63,294 nt of DNA from Bdellovibrionia bacterium (GTDB taxonomy: Bacteria; Bdellovibrionota; Bdellovibrionia; Bdellovibrionales; JAUICD01). Made by a program: the position numbers and the translations under genes. The notes beneath the pieces were generated by a model. The model was not told the origin of the DNA, made no database searches, and saw only the letters and a list, made by a program, of their open reading frames with translations. How positions within the stretch are numbered: position 1 is the stretch's first letter; every line of letters begins with the position of its first letter. Location: NCBI GenBank assembly GCA_030427965.1, contig JAUICD010000015.1, positions 1-63,294 of the forward strand, read 5' to 3'. Below are positions 16,952-25,727 of this stretch, piece by piece.

Positions 16952-17043
16952 ATTCTATGTTATGGCTTACGTACATCTGTTTGTAATATTGTTTTTAAGA
17001 TCTCGAATTCGCACTCATCTCAACTAGATTCTTCTCTATTTAG

Positions 17044-17074
17044 AAGAAAAAATTCAACATATTGAATTTTTCAT
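17044..17074 (-). terminator. Possible terminator for the histidine kinase transcript
   Basis: A perfect 10-bp hairpin, AAAAATTCAA-CATA-TTGAATTTTT (17048-17071), with T runs on the minus strand. It lies about 145 bases beyond the kinase stop. The stem is AT-rich, so strength is uncertain. Confidence 0.5.
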
Positions 17075-17215
17075 TTGAAAATTCGAATCTATCAAAACTC
17101 TACAAGAGTAAGCTCAACCTCCTTAAAAGGAGTACTATGCAATATTTTGACACTATTCATACTCTATAGAATAAGCCTGACCTCCGCATTACGACCAGAA
17201 GGGCGAAAACCGCAA

Positions 17216-19597
17216 CTAGGAAACCTTTTTGATTCTTTGAGTAGTCAAATTTGTTTTGTTTTTATTTGCATTCAAAGGAAGAACAACCTTAAAGACAGAT
17301 CCTTTGTCGACTTCACTCTCGACAAAAATTCGTCCTCCCATTAAAGTTATAAAACGTCTGCAGATACTTAGGCCCAAACCTGTGCCCTGGAAGTTTCGAG
17401 TTGTTGATTCATCAACCTGACTGAATTCATCAAAAATATCAGTTATTTTTTCTTTAGGGATACCCATTCCAGAATCAGAAACTTCAAAAACGAAAGTATC
17501 CACATCTTCAATTTTACAGAAATCAAAGCTCAGATTCACCTTTCCGTTTTTTGTAAACTTTGCCGAGTTAGACACCAGGTTTATCAAAATCTGTTTCAAC
17601 TTGTCTCTGTCACAGTAGATTTGATCAATAGAGCTCTTGTTATCCACGCTAAATTTATTTGCATTTTCTTTCACTAAAGGCTCAACAATGCTTTCAATTT
17701 CTTTAATAAAAGAATTGAGAGAGAAAAACTCATGATGCAATGCCATTTTGCCAGCTTCAATTTTTGAAATATCAAGAACTTGATTTATTAGATTAAGTAA
17801 GTGTTTTCCACTAGATCTGATTTTATCTAAGTCCTTTGACAGATCTGAACTATTATCCCCCACATCTTCTATCAACATGTCACTGTAGCCAATTATTGCA
17901 TTTAACGGGGTACGCAGTTCATGACTCATGTTTGCAAGAAATTGGCTTTTTACTTTGTTGGCGCTTCTTGCCTCCTCTGTTGCATGCAGCATCTGCTCTT
18001 CAGCCGCCTTTCTATCTGTGATATCAAATTGTATTGATAAATATTTTTGCAATCTTTTATCCTCACCTTTTAGAGGATAAATTGTTGTGTCCACCCAATA
18101 GAAGGTTCCATCCTTTGCTCTATTCTTTATTTCACCTTTCCAGACTCTTCCCTTTGAAATCGTTCTCCATAAGTTTTCAAAAAACTCATAGCTGTGTTCA
18201 CCAGATTTCACCAGACGATGATTGGTTCCTATCAACTCAAATTCGGCATACTGAGAGACTTCAATAAATTTTTCATTCACATAGGTGATATTACCATCCA
18301 AGTCCGTCTCAATAACAATAGCAGCACTGTCTAACGCTTTTTTATGTAAATCCAGTTGCAGACTTTTGTCAGATAAATTTGTCGATAAATCAAAAAGCGT
18401 TTTTGTGAGAAGACCAATTTCATCATTTGTCTTAATAGGCAATTTGGAATTGGAAACACGCTCACCTCTAGAAAGTTTCTCTGTTATTTTGATAAGAAAT
18501 TGAATCGGAGAAACAAGTTCACGCGAAATTAAAACCGACAAGAATGCAACAAAAACAATAAGAGCCAACAAGATGAAACCACTTTGAGTCAAATCTTCTA
18601 CTATAAAGGCATTCAGTTTTTTTAGTTGAATGACAGAAAACACTCCCAGATATTCATTTGGATTTGTGTCATTGTAAAAAAGTTTTTGATAGACAAATAT
18701 TTTACCATTGGCTTGAATGGTTGATGTTTTTTTAGACTGCTGATTGCTTTCAAAGGTGATATGCCCTTTTTTGCCTAGTAGATTTTCAATTAAGTGATTC
18801 TCAGATTCCTTTGAATGAATCGGTGATACGCCATCAACAACTTGGATCAATTGATCCGAATCATATAGAATTTTTCCTTCATTATTCACAACAAGTCTTG
18901 CCATACTCTGATTTTCAGAAGCACCAACATTACGAAAAAGCCCTGTATAGTCCATATTGATAATGACAAAACCAAATGATTTGTTCAGAGTTTCTGATAT
19001 CGGCCTCACAGCTCGGAGTACAAGCTGAAGTGGATGCACCAATTTACCCAATTCACGATTGAAAGAAAATGGAGATAAAAAAACTTTTCCCGACTGTATG
19101 GATTTGGCCAATTTGAAATATGGCTCATTGGATTTGTCTTGAAGATTTTCTTCTCGTGTTTGAATAACACGAGTTCCAACTCTCTCAACTCGAACAATTT
19201 CTCTTCCACCAGTCTCAAAACCAATATATCGAATTTGAGTGTATCTTGGTTTTGAATAGAGCATTTCTCTAAAAATCACCCCAAGCCGCTCTTTCCAAAT
19301 CTCAATACTGGATCCGTCTTTTGGATCAACCCCATTATTTCGAAAGGCTCTCACAATCCCCTCAATTGGGGGAGTTAGTGAAAGAAACTCCACATCACTC
19401 TTCAACTCATCTATTTTTCCTTCTATACTTTCAGAAAAAATACTAACATTTGTTGAGCCCTCAGAGATTTTTGATTTGATTAAGTGATTTCGATCTTGCC
19501 AAACGTTTATTGTACTAAAAACGACACCCGTAAAAACACAGGTTGCAACACAAAGATAAATAATTTTTCCGGTCAATGTTTTATTAAAGAATTTCAA
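17216..19597 (-). CDS. Membrane sensor histidine kinase (Cache-like sensor, HAMP, PAS, HisKA, HATPase)
   Basis: 793 residues. Membrane segments at about 10-30 and 338-360 bound a periplasmic domain of about 300 residues of Cache type. A HAMP segment follows, then a PAS domain (about 425-535, including VIETDLDGNITYVNEKFIEV and IQFDITDRKAAEEQ). The phosphoacceptor His is in MSHELRTPLNAIIGYSDML. The ATP-binding N, G1 and G2 boxes are ILINLVSNSAKFT, DSGMGIPKE and GTGLGLSICRR. The start is TTG at 19597 with AGGTGATG upstream. No receiver domain is fused; the neighbouring receiver and Hpt proteins probably complete a phosphorelay. Confidence 0.92.
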   Translation of the reverse strand: MKFFNKTLTGKIIYLCVATCVFTGVVFSTINVWQDRNHLIKSKISEGSTNVSIFSESIEGKIDELKSDVEFLSLTPPIEGIVRAFRNNGVDPKDGSSIEIWKERLGVIFREMLYSKPRYTQIRYIGFETGGREIVRVERVGTRVIQTREENLQDKSNEPYFKLAKSIQSGKVFLSPFSFNRELGKLVHPLQLVLRAVRPISETLNKSFGFVIINMDYTGLFRNVGASENQSMARLVVNNEGKILYDSDQLIQVVDGVSPIHSKESENHLIENLLGKKGHITFESNQQSKKTSTIQANGKIFVYQKLFYNDTNPNEYLGVFSVIQLKKLNAFIVEDLTQSGFILLALIVFVAFLSVLISRELVSPIQFLIKITEKLSRGERVSNSKLPIKTNDEIGLLTKTLFDLSTNLSDKSLQLDLHKKALDSAAIVIETDLDGNITYVNEKFIEVSQYAEFELIGTNHRLVKSGEHSYEFFENLWRTISKGRVWKGEIKNRAKDGTFYWVDTTIYPLKGEDKRLQKYLSIQFDITDRKAAEEQMLHATEEARSANKVKSQFLANMSHELRTPLNAIIGYSDMLIEDVGDNSSDLSKDLDKIRSSGKHLLNLINQVLDISKIEAGKMALHHEFFSLNSFIKEIESIVEPLVKENANKFSVDNKSSIDQIYCDRDKLKQILINLVSNSAKFTKNGKVNLSFDFCKIEDVDTFVFEVSDSGMGIPKEKITDIFDEFSQVDESTTRNFQGTGLGLSICRRFITLMGGRIFVESEVDKGSVFKVVLPLNANKNKTNLTTQRIKKVS

Positions 19598-19639
19598 AAT
19601 TCATCATCACCTGTTTTTAATAAATCTATAAATCAGAAC

Positions 19640-20143
19640 TTAGGATGCCAACAGAGCATCCATTTTTTCAAACAACTGCTCAAATTCAATTGGCTTGGAT
19701 TCATACTCATCACACCCTGCATCCAATGCCTTTTCACGATCCCCCTGCATAGCATGAGCCGTAAGAGCAATAATTGGAGTTCTATAATCCCTCTCTTCAC
19801 TTCTCACCTCTCTAGCTACAGTCCACCCATCTTTCTTAGGTATGCTCATATCTAGAAGAACGATATCAGGTCTAATAGTACGTATCAGATTTAAACCTTC
19901 TTCCCCATCCCCTGCCAAACTTACTTTAAATCCTCTTTTTTTCAGTCGACGTACAATAAGATCCTGGTTGATCTCATTGTCTTCTACAACCAATACATGC
20001 TTCATTCCACCACCCTCTGACTCAACAAACGAAATCGCCCGAGTTTTTTTCTTATCTGGTGGTTTTGAAAATTCAAGATCAAGATTAGCTCTTTTGTTAA
20101 GTTCTAGTCGTCTTCTAAAAAAGTATCGGCATAACTGAGACAT
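19640..20143 (-). CDS. Single-domain response regulator (CheY-like) with N-terminal extension
   Basis: The receiver domain starts at residue 47 (MKHVLVVEDNEINQ). The phosphoacceptor Asp is in DIVLLDMSIPKKDGW, with the conserved Thr/Ser and Lys in IIALTAHAM and ESKPIEFEQL. The ATG at 20143 has a strong GGGAGGT before it and adds a basic 46-residue tail; an internal ATG at 20005 would give a plain CheY protein. It lies 42 bases before the kinase start, so the two are likely co-transcribed. No output domain, hence a relay or protein-interaction role. Confidence 0.85.
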   Translation of the reverse strand: MSQLCRYFFRRRLELNKRANLDLEFSKPPDKKKTRAISFVESEGGGMKHVLVVEDNEINQDLIVRRLKKRGFKVSLAGDGEEGLNLIRTIRPDIVLLDMSIPKKDGWTVAREVRSEERDYRTPIIALTAHAMQGDREKALDAGCDEYESKPIEFEQLFEKMDALLAS

Positions 20144-20216
20144 ACCTCCCTAGTCTAAGGGCTAGCTAATATTAGAATTTATATAAAATCTATTTATACC
20201 GATAGTAAAGCCAGAT

Positions 20217-20606
20217 ATGAAAAAAACAACAAAACCTCTAGTCGATGACAGCATCTTTAAAAACCTTTACTTTGACATACTTCAAGGTGAGGCCAAAGAA
20301 CTAGAAAACCTAACTGGTTTTTATAAGAAGCATATTCTCGAACTTACAGAGTTTGAACTGATGAACACCCAAGACTCCAAGATCAAGCTAGGAAAAGTTG
20401 CACACAAGTTGAAATCCAGTTGCCAGTCATTTGGCACACTTGCTCTTTTAGAAAAACTTGAAACGCTTGAATCTGGTATTTCAGAAATGGAGTTTACAGA
20501 GATTGAAAATCTTTTTAAACAGTGTCTTGCACTCTCCAGTCAGACCCTACTTAAACTCGACGAACTTTCTAAAAAACTCGTTTCTGAACAAACAAAATCA
20601 GCTTGA
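20217..20606 (+). CDS. Hpt-domain phosphotransfer protein
   Basis: 129 residues, all helical. The Hpt motif is AHKLKSSCQSFG (about residues 62-73), whose His carries the phosphoryl group between receivers. It is divergent from the receiver-kinase pair with a 73-base gap, so all three probably belong to one relay. The remaining helices (LEKLETLESGISEM) complete the four-helix bundle. Confidence 0.8.
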   Translation: MKKTTKPLVDDSIFKNLYFDILQGEAKELENLTGFYKKHILELTEFELMNTQDSKIKLGKVAHKLKSSCQSFGTLALLEKLETLESGISEMEFTEIENLFKQCLALSSQTLLKLDELSKKLVSEQTKSA

Positions 20607-20681
20607 TTTTCATACTCTTCTAATCATGGACAATAGAATTCCACCTGATAGAGAAGGAAAAATCATCTATACAGCTAATAT

Positions 20682-21527
20682 TTGATCAGGACTATCTCTC
20701 ACAACAAGTGTAGGACAGAATCCCACAAGTGGTATCCAAAGAGGAAGGAGAATGTCAGACGCTTCGGTTATTTAACGGAAAGAGCACGGGAGCGAAAAAG
20801 GCACGAGGTAAGGGACCGCATCGCTGAGCTCAATATATCTCCAGAAGATAAAATTGTCATGTTAGTGATAGGCACGCATGGAAGTAGTGTTGGAGGCGAA
20901 ACCCAACTTGCTTTTGTCGGCTCCATATCCCAGGAAGGTGTTGATGCTAAATTTGCTGAAACATTGGGGAGAATTGCTGATTTTGCCGCAAGTGATATGA
21001 GAATTGTTCTAAACTCTTGCTCCTCTTTGTGTGGGACAGACCTAGAGTCATCACGGAGAGCTGGCCAAATGCTAGAGTTTTTTGGAGCGTCTGATGGAAT
21101 CATTTATGGTGCCGCGACTTCTGAATCTTTTATTGACCCTAACATTATCCCTTCGGGAAAATACCTCGCAATTTTTGCAATGGGAGCACTTGCTATTTCT
21201 GAAACCTTACTCGTGGGAAATGCTATTTCTGACCCTATTGCATTTGAAAGTCTAACAAACATAGAGAAAATAACTCAATTTGGCGGAACATTTTTGACGC
21301 TTCTTGCAGCTATACCCCTCATAAAATGGAGTTTTACTGATTTTTGGGTTAGGGTGAATAGCAAACTCCGCAGATTAAACTTTGGGCGACTATTTTCATT
21401 CAGAAACGGAGCCCTAGATGATGTGGAGCCGGTCTCTAAATTTTTCGATAGAGACAAAATTTATGGCAACCAAACGTGTGTAGATGCATTAGAAGCTGTA
21501 AGTGCTCAGTCTTTAGAAACCCAATAA
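20682..21527 (+). CDS. Caspase/CHAT-like protein with two membrane segments
   Basis: The central region has features of clan CD peptidases: VMLVIGTHGSSVGG (candidate His) and, after a helix, RIVLNSCSSLCG (candidate Cys). Two hydrophobic segments follow (YLAIFAMGALAISETLLVG and FLTLLAAIPLIKW), then a basic C-terminus. This would be a membrane-tethered His-Cys protein. The family is my reading of the motifs, not certain. The start is unclear: the frame opens with TTG at 20682 without a ribosome site, while a strong GAGGAAGGAG at 20741-20750 precedes an ATG in another frame that stops after seven codons. Confidence 0.5.
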   Translation: MIRTISHNKCRTESHKWYPKRKENVRRFGYLTERARERKRHEVRDRIAELNISPEDKIVMLVIGTHGSSVGGETQLAFVGSISQEGVDAKFAETLGRIADFAASDMRIVLNSCSSLCGTDLESSRRAGQMLEFFGASDGIIYGAATSESFIDPNIIPSGKYLAIFAMGALAISETLLVGNAISDPIAFESLTNIEKITQFGGTFLTLLAAIPLIKWSFTDFWVRVNSKLRRLNFGRLFSFRNGALDDVEPVSKFFDRDKIYGNQTCVDALEAVSAQSLETQ

Positions 21528-21569
21528 CCAACCCACCTAGATGACTAAACTTTTTTTAACTTTGATAGT

Positions 21570-22244
21570 TTAGTTTCTTTTTTCACTATTAACCCGTTTT
21601 GCCCACCTGCTGACGATATAGCCAAGAGCTGTATGGCTCAGCTTCTTAGCAAGTCTTCCACCATGGGAATTCTTGGTGGGTTGAAAAAAGTAGTCTCTGT
21701 CTTTAATCGGTCTGCCAATTTTCGCCATCCAACCTAAATACTCATCAAGATAGAAAGCAGTTGTTGGGTGGATCGGTACACGATTCATTTTATTCCCCTT
21801 GCCGACATAATTCATAAAGCGAATTCCTTCAATCGTTGAAAAATTGGAAAGCGTAAGATTTCTTAATTCCGCCTGCCTCATTCCAGTTGTGAACAGCAGA
21901 AGAATACTTGAAACAGCCGACAGTTTTCGATTGATAGTATTTGGAGCAAATGGTTTTTTGCGACTTGAGGGAGTCGATTCTAGGTATTTTTTGTATTTGA
22001 CAATATGAACTCGCCGAATCTCCTCAAACAGCATTTTATTTCCTTCGATTCTGGGTAGACCAAAGCTCCTCCCGGTAAACTCGAAGAAATGCTTTAAATC
22101 CTTCTGATAGGCTCTCTCTGTGGCTTCACCTCGATCTTTTAAAAACTCGTAGATAAGGTCTTCAACAGAATCCTCTTTAGCCGAAAATGAAGTCAGTTGC
22201 TTGTTCTCGTGTAACTCTTTAATATTTTTACAGTTTTTATTCAT
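21570..22244 (-). pseudogene. Degraded tyrosine recombinase
   Basis: An internally deleted and truncated XerC/D-like integrase. The N-terminal core-binding domain (EDLIYEFLKDRGEATERAYQ to NTINRKLSAVSSI) runs directly into the catalytic domain (LLLFTTGMRQAELRNL, which contains the first Arg). The roughly 60-residue link between them is missing. YVGKGNKMNRVPIH (Lys) is present, but the frame stops after ALGYIVSRWAKRV, before the HxxR and Tyr boxes. It cannot be catalytic. A ribosome site (GGAGGG) is still present. Confidence 0.8.
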
Positions 22245-22321
22245 AGATCCCTCCTAGATCTCGATGGCATAATTGCCTATATTTATTGTCTCATCACTAT
22301 AGGGCTGGAGTGAAAAAATTG

Positions 22322-22360
22322 TTGACCAAGATAGATATATTGGTATGATATTACCAATAT
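22322..22360 (+). promoter_or_regulatory. Promoter and palindromic operator of the TumE/TumA-type pair
   Basis: TTGACC (22322-22327) and TATGAT (22344-22349) with a 16-base spacer. A perfect inverted repeat, ATATTGGTA-N6-TACCAATAT (22337-22360), overlaps the minus 10 box and ends one base before the ATG. This is the expected layout for repression by the DNA-binding partner. Confidence 0.75.
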
Positions 22361-22361
22361 C

Positions 22362-22652
22362 ATGAGAGCATCTCTGAAAATTCACCATAAGGCTAAGGTT
22401 CATAATAAATATGTCATTGAAATGGTTCTATATGAGGTGCCAAAGACAAGAAAGTATCCGTTAGGGGTTAGGTATAGTCTCATTTGTATAGAACCAAAAA
22501 CGGAACGGAAAATTTTGATGGACAATCATCATCCCAAAGGCCCACATGTCCATATCAATGACGAAGAGATAGACTATGAATTTGTTTCAGATGATAAGCT
22601 GTTTGACGATTTTGAACGACTTGTTTTAGACCACATGGGAGTTAAATTATGA
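22362..22652 (+). CDS. TumE-type toxin candidate (DUF6516-like)
   Basis: 96 residues. YPLGVRYSLICIEPKTERKI, then NHHPKGPHVHINDEE and DFERLVLDHM match the DUF6516/TumE family, proposed toxins paired with winged-helix TumA proteins. His residues in the PHVHIN segment may be functional. It overlaps the next gene by four bases (ATGA). A palindromic operator lies directly upstream. Confidence 0.65.
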   Translation: MRASLKIHHKAKVHNKYVIEMVLYEVPKTRKYPLGVRYSLICIEPKTERKILMDNHHPKGPHVHINDEEIDYEFVSDDKLFDDFERLVLDHMGVKL

Positions 22653-23017
22653 AAGAGCTAGTTGTGTCACTAAAATCTTCCTCTGAAGTTATGTCAGACT
22701 TTAGAGAAGCTTTTAAAAAAGTTAGCAAACGTAAGGGCAAAAAACCTCGCTTTGAAATTTCATTCGACAATAGAAAAGACTTTGACCGATTTGCTCGTAA
22801 TATTTTTGTGCTTTCAAACATCCTAAACTACAAACCTAAGTCAGTTTACGAGCTTGCGAAGCTATTGGATCTTGATGTATCCAACTTGAATAAAATTATT
22901 TTATTCTTTGAAGATTTAGGAGCGCTCCAAATCAAGAAAAGAAAGGTTAATGGGCGACAAGTCAGTACTCCCACGGTTCCCTATGACGCAATAAAAATTG
23001 ATTTGAGAGCAGCTTAG
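22649..23017 (+). CDS. TumA-like winged-helix antitoxin candidate
   Basis: 122 residues with a MarR-like winged helix (VLSNILNYKPKSVYELAKLL, then DVSNLNKIILFFEDLGALQI) preceded by a basic segment (KVSKRKGKKPRFEISF). It is the likely DNA-binding antitoxin of the pair and the candidate for binding the palindrome at 22337. It has GGGAG seven bases before the ATG and overlaps the toxin stop. Confidence 0.65.
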   Translation: MKELVVSLKSSSEVMSDFREAFKKVSKRKGKKPRFEISFDNRKDFDRFARNIFVLSNILNYKPKSVYELAKLLDLDVSNLNKIILFFEDLGALQIKKRKVNGRQVSTPTVPYDAIKIDLRAA

Positions 23018-23083
23018 TTTGAAATAATCAGGAATCAATGGCCAATACTCAATAGAGATTTAGCAAAATTGTATGATTGTTAT

Positions 23084-24145
23084 TTAAAAGTTAGTCGAGG
23101 TTTGATCTCTATTGCTATTGCAGTTAATTACGTCAGGTAATGCAGCAACAGATTTCCACGATAAAATCCCTGTTGGTCCTCTATCTGGCGTATCCAATAC
23201 TTCTATAGCATTTTCTAGAACTTGACCGTATGCCATCACATCACTATCAGCATTTTCGTCGATGTCCACCCATAGATAAAAAGGGTCGACATATTCATAC
23301 TCTCTTACCGCCGGAGAAACTGGATCTATTATCCTTATACATTGATTGGATAATTTAAAACAATTAAACCTTTTTTGTGAAAGTTTATCATCTTTCGCTA
23401 CGGTTATTGGCTTCTTGTGATCGTTAACAAGTCGACACCCATTAGAATCCATAAGGGAACCAGAAGGTTGTCGGTAAAATGTTCCCAATCGAGTTATATA
23501 GTACTGATTGTTTTTGCAAAGAAGTTGAAAGTACCCTGGGCCATTGATAGCAAAATAGAATTCATTCTCTTTTTTGTTATCTATAGAATCAATTTCAAAC
23601 TGCATTCCAGAGTGCACACTCAAGTCCCCTAGGGTGACATCTCTGCAATCCATCACAGATACTATTTCCCAACTTGAGTCTCCTTTGTTTTTCCTAGCAT
23701 TTACAATTGAATATGTATCAGGAGGACAAGTTGATGAGTAAACCCAAGCATACAAATTTTCCCCATCGTCATTTAGAAATTCAGGTGCAATACCACCAAA
23801 TATTTTTATTACTCCATTCAATGGTATATTAAGATTCAACTTATCTAATTCGCAATACACGAATATATCTGTTCTGGTTTTCTTGTTCAAATCACCATTT
23901 TCGCCATTCCTTTTTCTAGGGTATTTTTCTTCATCTTCAATTTCATTCGTTTTTATTTTTTTGGAGTTGTCGATCTTAGATAAAGAAGGGTGGGTAGCTA
24001 CTAAATTACTATTCGACCTGTTACTCTTTGTTTCTGAAGAGGCTTTTGGAAATAGTGAAACCTCCAGCTTAAGTGAGAAAATGACAACAAATAGAAGTAG
24101 AAGAAAAACTGAAGTTTTAAAATTTAACTTTTTCATTCGAGGCAT
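23084..24145 (-). CDS. Membrane-anchored exported protein with a flagellar rod/hook-like motif
   Basis: 353 residues. An N-terminal hydrophobic segment (FKTSVFLLLLFVVIFSLKL) acts as signal or anchor and is followed by a charged, Ser/Asn/Lys-rich linker (about 35-90). The mature domain contains FYFAINGPGYFQLL, then YYITRLGTFYRQPSGSL and SNGCRLV. This strongly recalls the FAIxGxGFF...YTRxGxF...G.LV..NG pattern of FlgE, FlgF and FlgG. Several Cys may form disulphides. There are no other flagellar genes nearby, so it is not an ordinary rod gene. Confidence 0.5.
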   Translation of the reverse strand: MPRMKKLNFKTSVFLLLLFVVIFSLKLEVSLFPKASSETKSNRSNSNLVATHPSLSKIDNSKKIKTNEIEDEEKYPRKRNGENGDLNKKTRTDIFVYCELDKLNLNIPLNGVIKIFGGIAPEFLNDDGENLYAWVYSSTCPPDTYSIVNARKNKGDSSWEIVSVMDCRDVTLGDLSVHSGMQFEIDSIDNKKENEFYFAINGPGYFQLLCKNNQYYITRLGTFYRQPSGSLMDSNGCRLVNDHKKPITVAKDDKLSQKRFNCFKLSNQCIRIIDPVSPAVREYEYVDPFYLWVDIDENADSDVMAYGQVLENAIEVLDTPDRGPTGILSWKSVAALPDVINCNSNRDQTSTNF

Positions 24146-24272
24146 ACCCTAATATTTTAGTGAGTACACCATTGTTACTCAATCGTTAAAATTTTGATTG
24201 GCGAGACATAGGTCTTGACTGTCAGTTGAATAATCCCCAAGTCTGGATTCGATGAATATGTCCCATTATTTA

Positions 24273-24554
24273 CTAAGCACTCTCTCTTTCTTTTAGTGCC
24301 CTATCCAAATCATAGGTAGCCTGAAGGTTCATCCATAGCTCAGGGCTTGTTCCAAAAAAATGACTTAAATCAATGGCTGAGTCAGCGGTAATCCCTCGCT
24401 TGCCTTTAATGATTTCATTAACCTTTCTTGGCGACCAACCAATTTCTTGAGCAAAAGAACGTTGGGATTTCTCCATTGGTTCTAAAAATTCCTCAAGAAG
24501 AATTTCGCCTGGATGAAATGGATTTACAAATCTTTTAAAATTCATTTTTTTCAT
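24273..24554 (-). CDS. higA: HigA-type antitoxin (Xre family)
   Basis: 93 residues with the HigA hallmark HPGEILLEEFLEPM, an HTH (SQRSFAQEIGWSPRKVNEII), and GITADSAIDLSHFFGTSPEL. It follows the toxin gene with a four-base overlap. GGAGG lies about ten bases before the ATG. It neutralises HigB and probably represses the operon. Confidence 0.88.
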   Translation of the reverse strand: MKKMNFKRFVNPFHPGEILLEEFLEPMEKSQRSFAQEIGWSPRKVNEIIKGKRGITADSAIDLSHFFGTSPELWMNLQATYDLDRALKERESA

Positions 24555-24844
24555 TTGCGATAGTCCTCCACTTTTACATTCATCGCATTGCCATTTTTAA
24601 ATTCAAAAACCACTCGCCATTGATCATTGATTCGTATTGAAAAAAAACCTTTTAAGTTGCCCTTTAAAGCTTCCAATCGATTCCCTGGAGGGATTCGTAG
24701 ATCTTTGACCTCTTTAGCAACATGAACCAAGTTGAGTTTTCTTCTTGCGACCTTTATCAGTTCATTAGAAAACTTTCTTATTTCCTTGGTTTTTTTATTT
24801 TCAACAAGATCACGAGCAAGTTGGTTTCCAAAGCTGACAATCAT
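24551..24844 (-). CDS. higB: HigB-type mRNA interferase toxin (RelE superfamily)
   Basis: 97 residues. The pattern RIPPGNRLEALKGNLKGFFS, then IRINDQWRVVFEF and VKVEDYRK is typical of HigB/RelE toxins that cleave mRNA on ribosomes. It is the first gene of the operon, as usual for higBA. No ribosome site is seen before the ATG, and the operator abuts the start, so the message may be leaderless. Confidence 0.88.
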   Translation of the reverse strand: MIVSFGNQLARDLVENKKTKEIRKFSNELIKVARRKLNLVHVAKEVKDLRIPPGNRLEALKGNLKGFFSIRINDQWRVVFEFKNGNAMNVKVEDYRK

Positions 24845-24845
24845 G

Positions 24846-24870
24846 TTTACACATTACCACAATATGTAAA
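24846..24870 (-). promoter_or_regulatory. Candidate HigA operator
   Basis: The inverted repeat TTTACA-N13-TGTAAA also has symmetrical inner bases (ATT/AAT), and it ends one base before the higB ATG. Position and symmetry fit autoregulation. Confidence 0.6.
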
Positions 24871-25118
24871 TAAATGCAATGCTAGGTTTACCATCTACGT
24901 CTTCATCAATTGGAGGGGACTAACGGTTATATTGAAACTGCTTCTGGAGTTCATTTTTCTTTAATAATTTCAATAACTTAGAAAATAGTGGTAGCGAGGG
25001 AGGGCATTGGCCCTCTGTTTTTAACTCACTGGAATCACTTAAGTTTTTAAGTGATTCCCACAACTTGCCACACTGGCACTTCTTTGAGCTTTCACTGACA
25101 TTCATGGAAATACACACG

Positions 25119-25139
25119 ATGTGGGTGCAATTGGGTGCA
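25119..25139. repeat. Left 21-bp direct repeat, candidate attachment site
   Basis: ATGTGGGTGCAATTGGGTGCA here matches the sequence at 29353-29373 in 20 of 21 bases. Internally it is a tandem GGGTGCA repeat. It lies in a 340-base stretch (24845-25185) without a convincing gene, just before brnT. With the right copy it brackets the relic element that carries a tyrosine integrase. Confidence 0.6.
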
Positions 25140-25147
25140 AAATCAGC

Positions 25148-25175
25148 TTGAAAGTATTGATTTTTAGTATATACT
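25148..25175 (+). promoter_or_regulatory. brnTA promoter and operator
   Basis: TTGAAA (25148-25153) and TATACT (25170-25175) with a 16-base spacer. The perfect palindrome AGTATATACT (25166-25175), with T- and A-runs outside, covers the minus 10 box. It is a likely BrnA binding site. Confidence 0.65.
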
Positions 25176-25185
25176 GAAAATAGTT

Positions 25186-25464
25186 ATGAAGTTTGAATGG
25201 GATCCCAGCAAAGCAACGGCAAATTTGAAGAAGCACAAGATTTCATTTGAGCTTGCTATTACGGTCTTTGATGACCCAAAGGCTTTGATAGCTCCAGACG
25301 AAAAGCATTCAACACAAGTTGAAGTTCGAGAATGGATCATTGGCCTATCTGACAATGGAGTATTAGTAGTGGTTTTTACAAAAAGAGTTAGAGGGCGAGT
25401 TTATAGAATTATAAGCGCACGTCGAGCAAATCGACGTGAGAGGAGTCTTTATGAGCAAAGTTAA
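25186..25464 (+). CDS. brnT: BrnT-type ribonuclease toxin
   Basis: 92 residues. FEWDPSKATANLKKHKISFE at the start and REWIIGLSDNGVLVVVFTKR, then YRIISARRANRRERSLYE at the end are diagnostic of BrnT (DUF497), a RelE-like toxin that cleaves RNA. Its stop lies within the antitoxin gene, so the two are coupled. It is the first gene inside the 21-bp repeat element. Confidence 0.92.
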   Translation: MKFEWDPSKATANLKKHKISFELAITVFDDPKALIAPDEKHSTQVEVREWIIGLSDNGVLVVVFTKRVRGRVYRIISARRANRRERSLYEQS

Positions 25465-25717
25465 GGAATTTCCTTTTGATAAAGCAAGGAGAATTACAAA
25501 AAGAGAAGTTGAGTCCGCTAGAAAAGCCATTGAAAAATCCACTGGGAAAAAACGAGCTAAAAGAGGGCGTCCAGCAAAAAAGGCCACTGAAAAGTATGCT
25601 CCAGTTTCAATAAGACTTCACCCTGATGTTTTAAAGTGGGCAAAAGCTCAGGCAAAGAAAAAAAATGTCGGTTATCAAACCATTATCAATGAAGTTCTTT
25701 TGAAAAAGGTCGTTTGA
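25451..25717 (+). CDS. brnA: BrnA-type antitoxin
   Basis: 88 residues from the ATG at 25451, which has GAGGAG upstream and overlaps the toxin end. A basic N-terminal half (KSTGKKRAKRGRPAKK) leads to the ribbon-helix-helix (APVSIRLHPDVLKWAKAQAK, then GYQTIINEVLLKKVV). It binds BrnT and represses the operon. A longer frame from 25436 lacks a ribosome site. Confidence 0.9.
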   Translation: MSKVKEFPFDKARRITKREVESARKAIEKSTGKKRAKRGRPAKKATEKYAPVSIRLHPDVLKWAKAQAKKKNVGYQTIINEVLLKKVV

Positions 25718-25727
25718 GGAAATTGGT

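Noticed and set aside
24920..25117. 65-codon minus-strand frame between higB and brnT
   Set aside because: No ribosome site or recognisable fold; it lies next to the attachment repeat and is probably chance.
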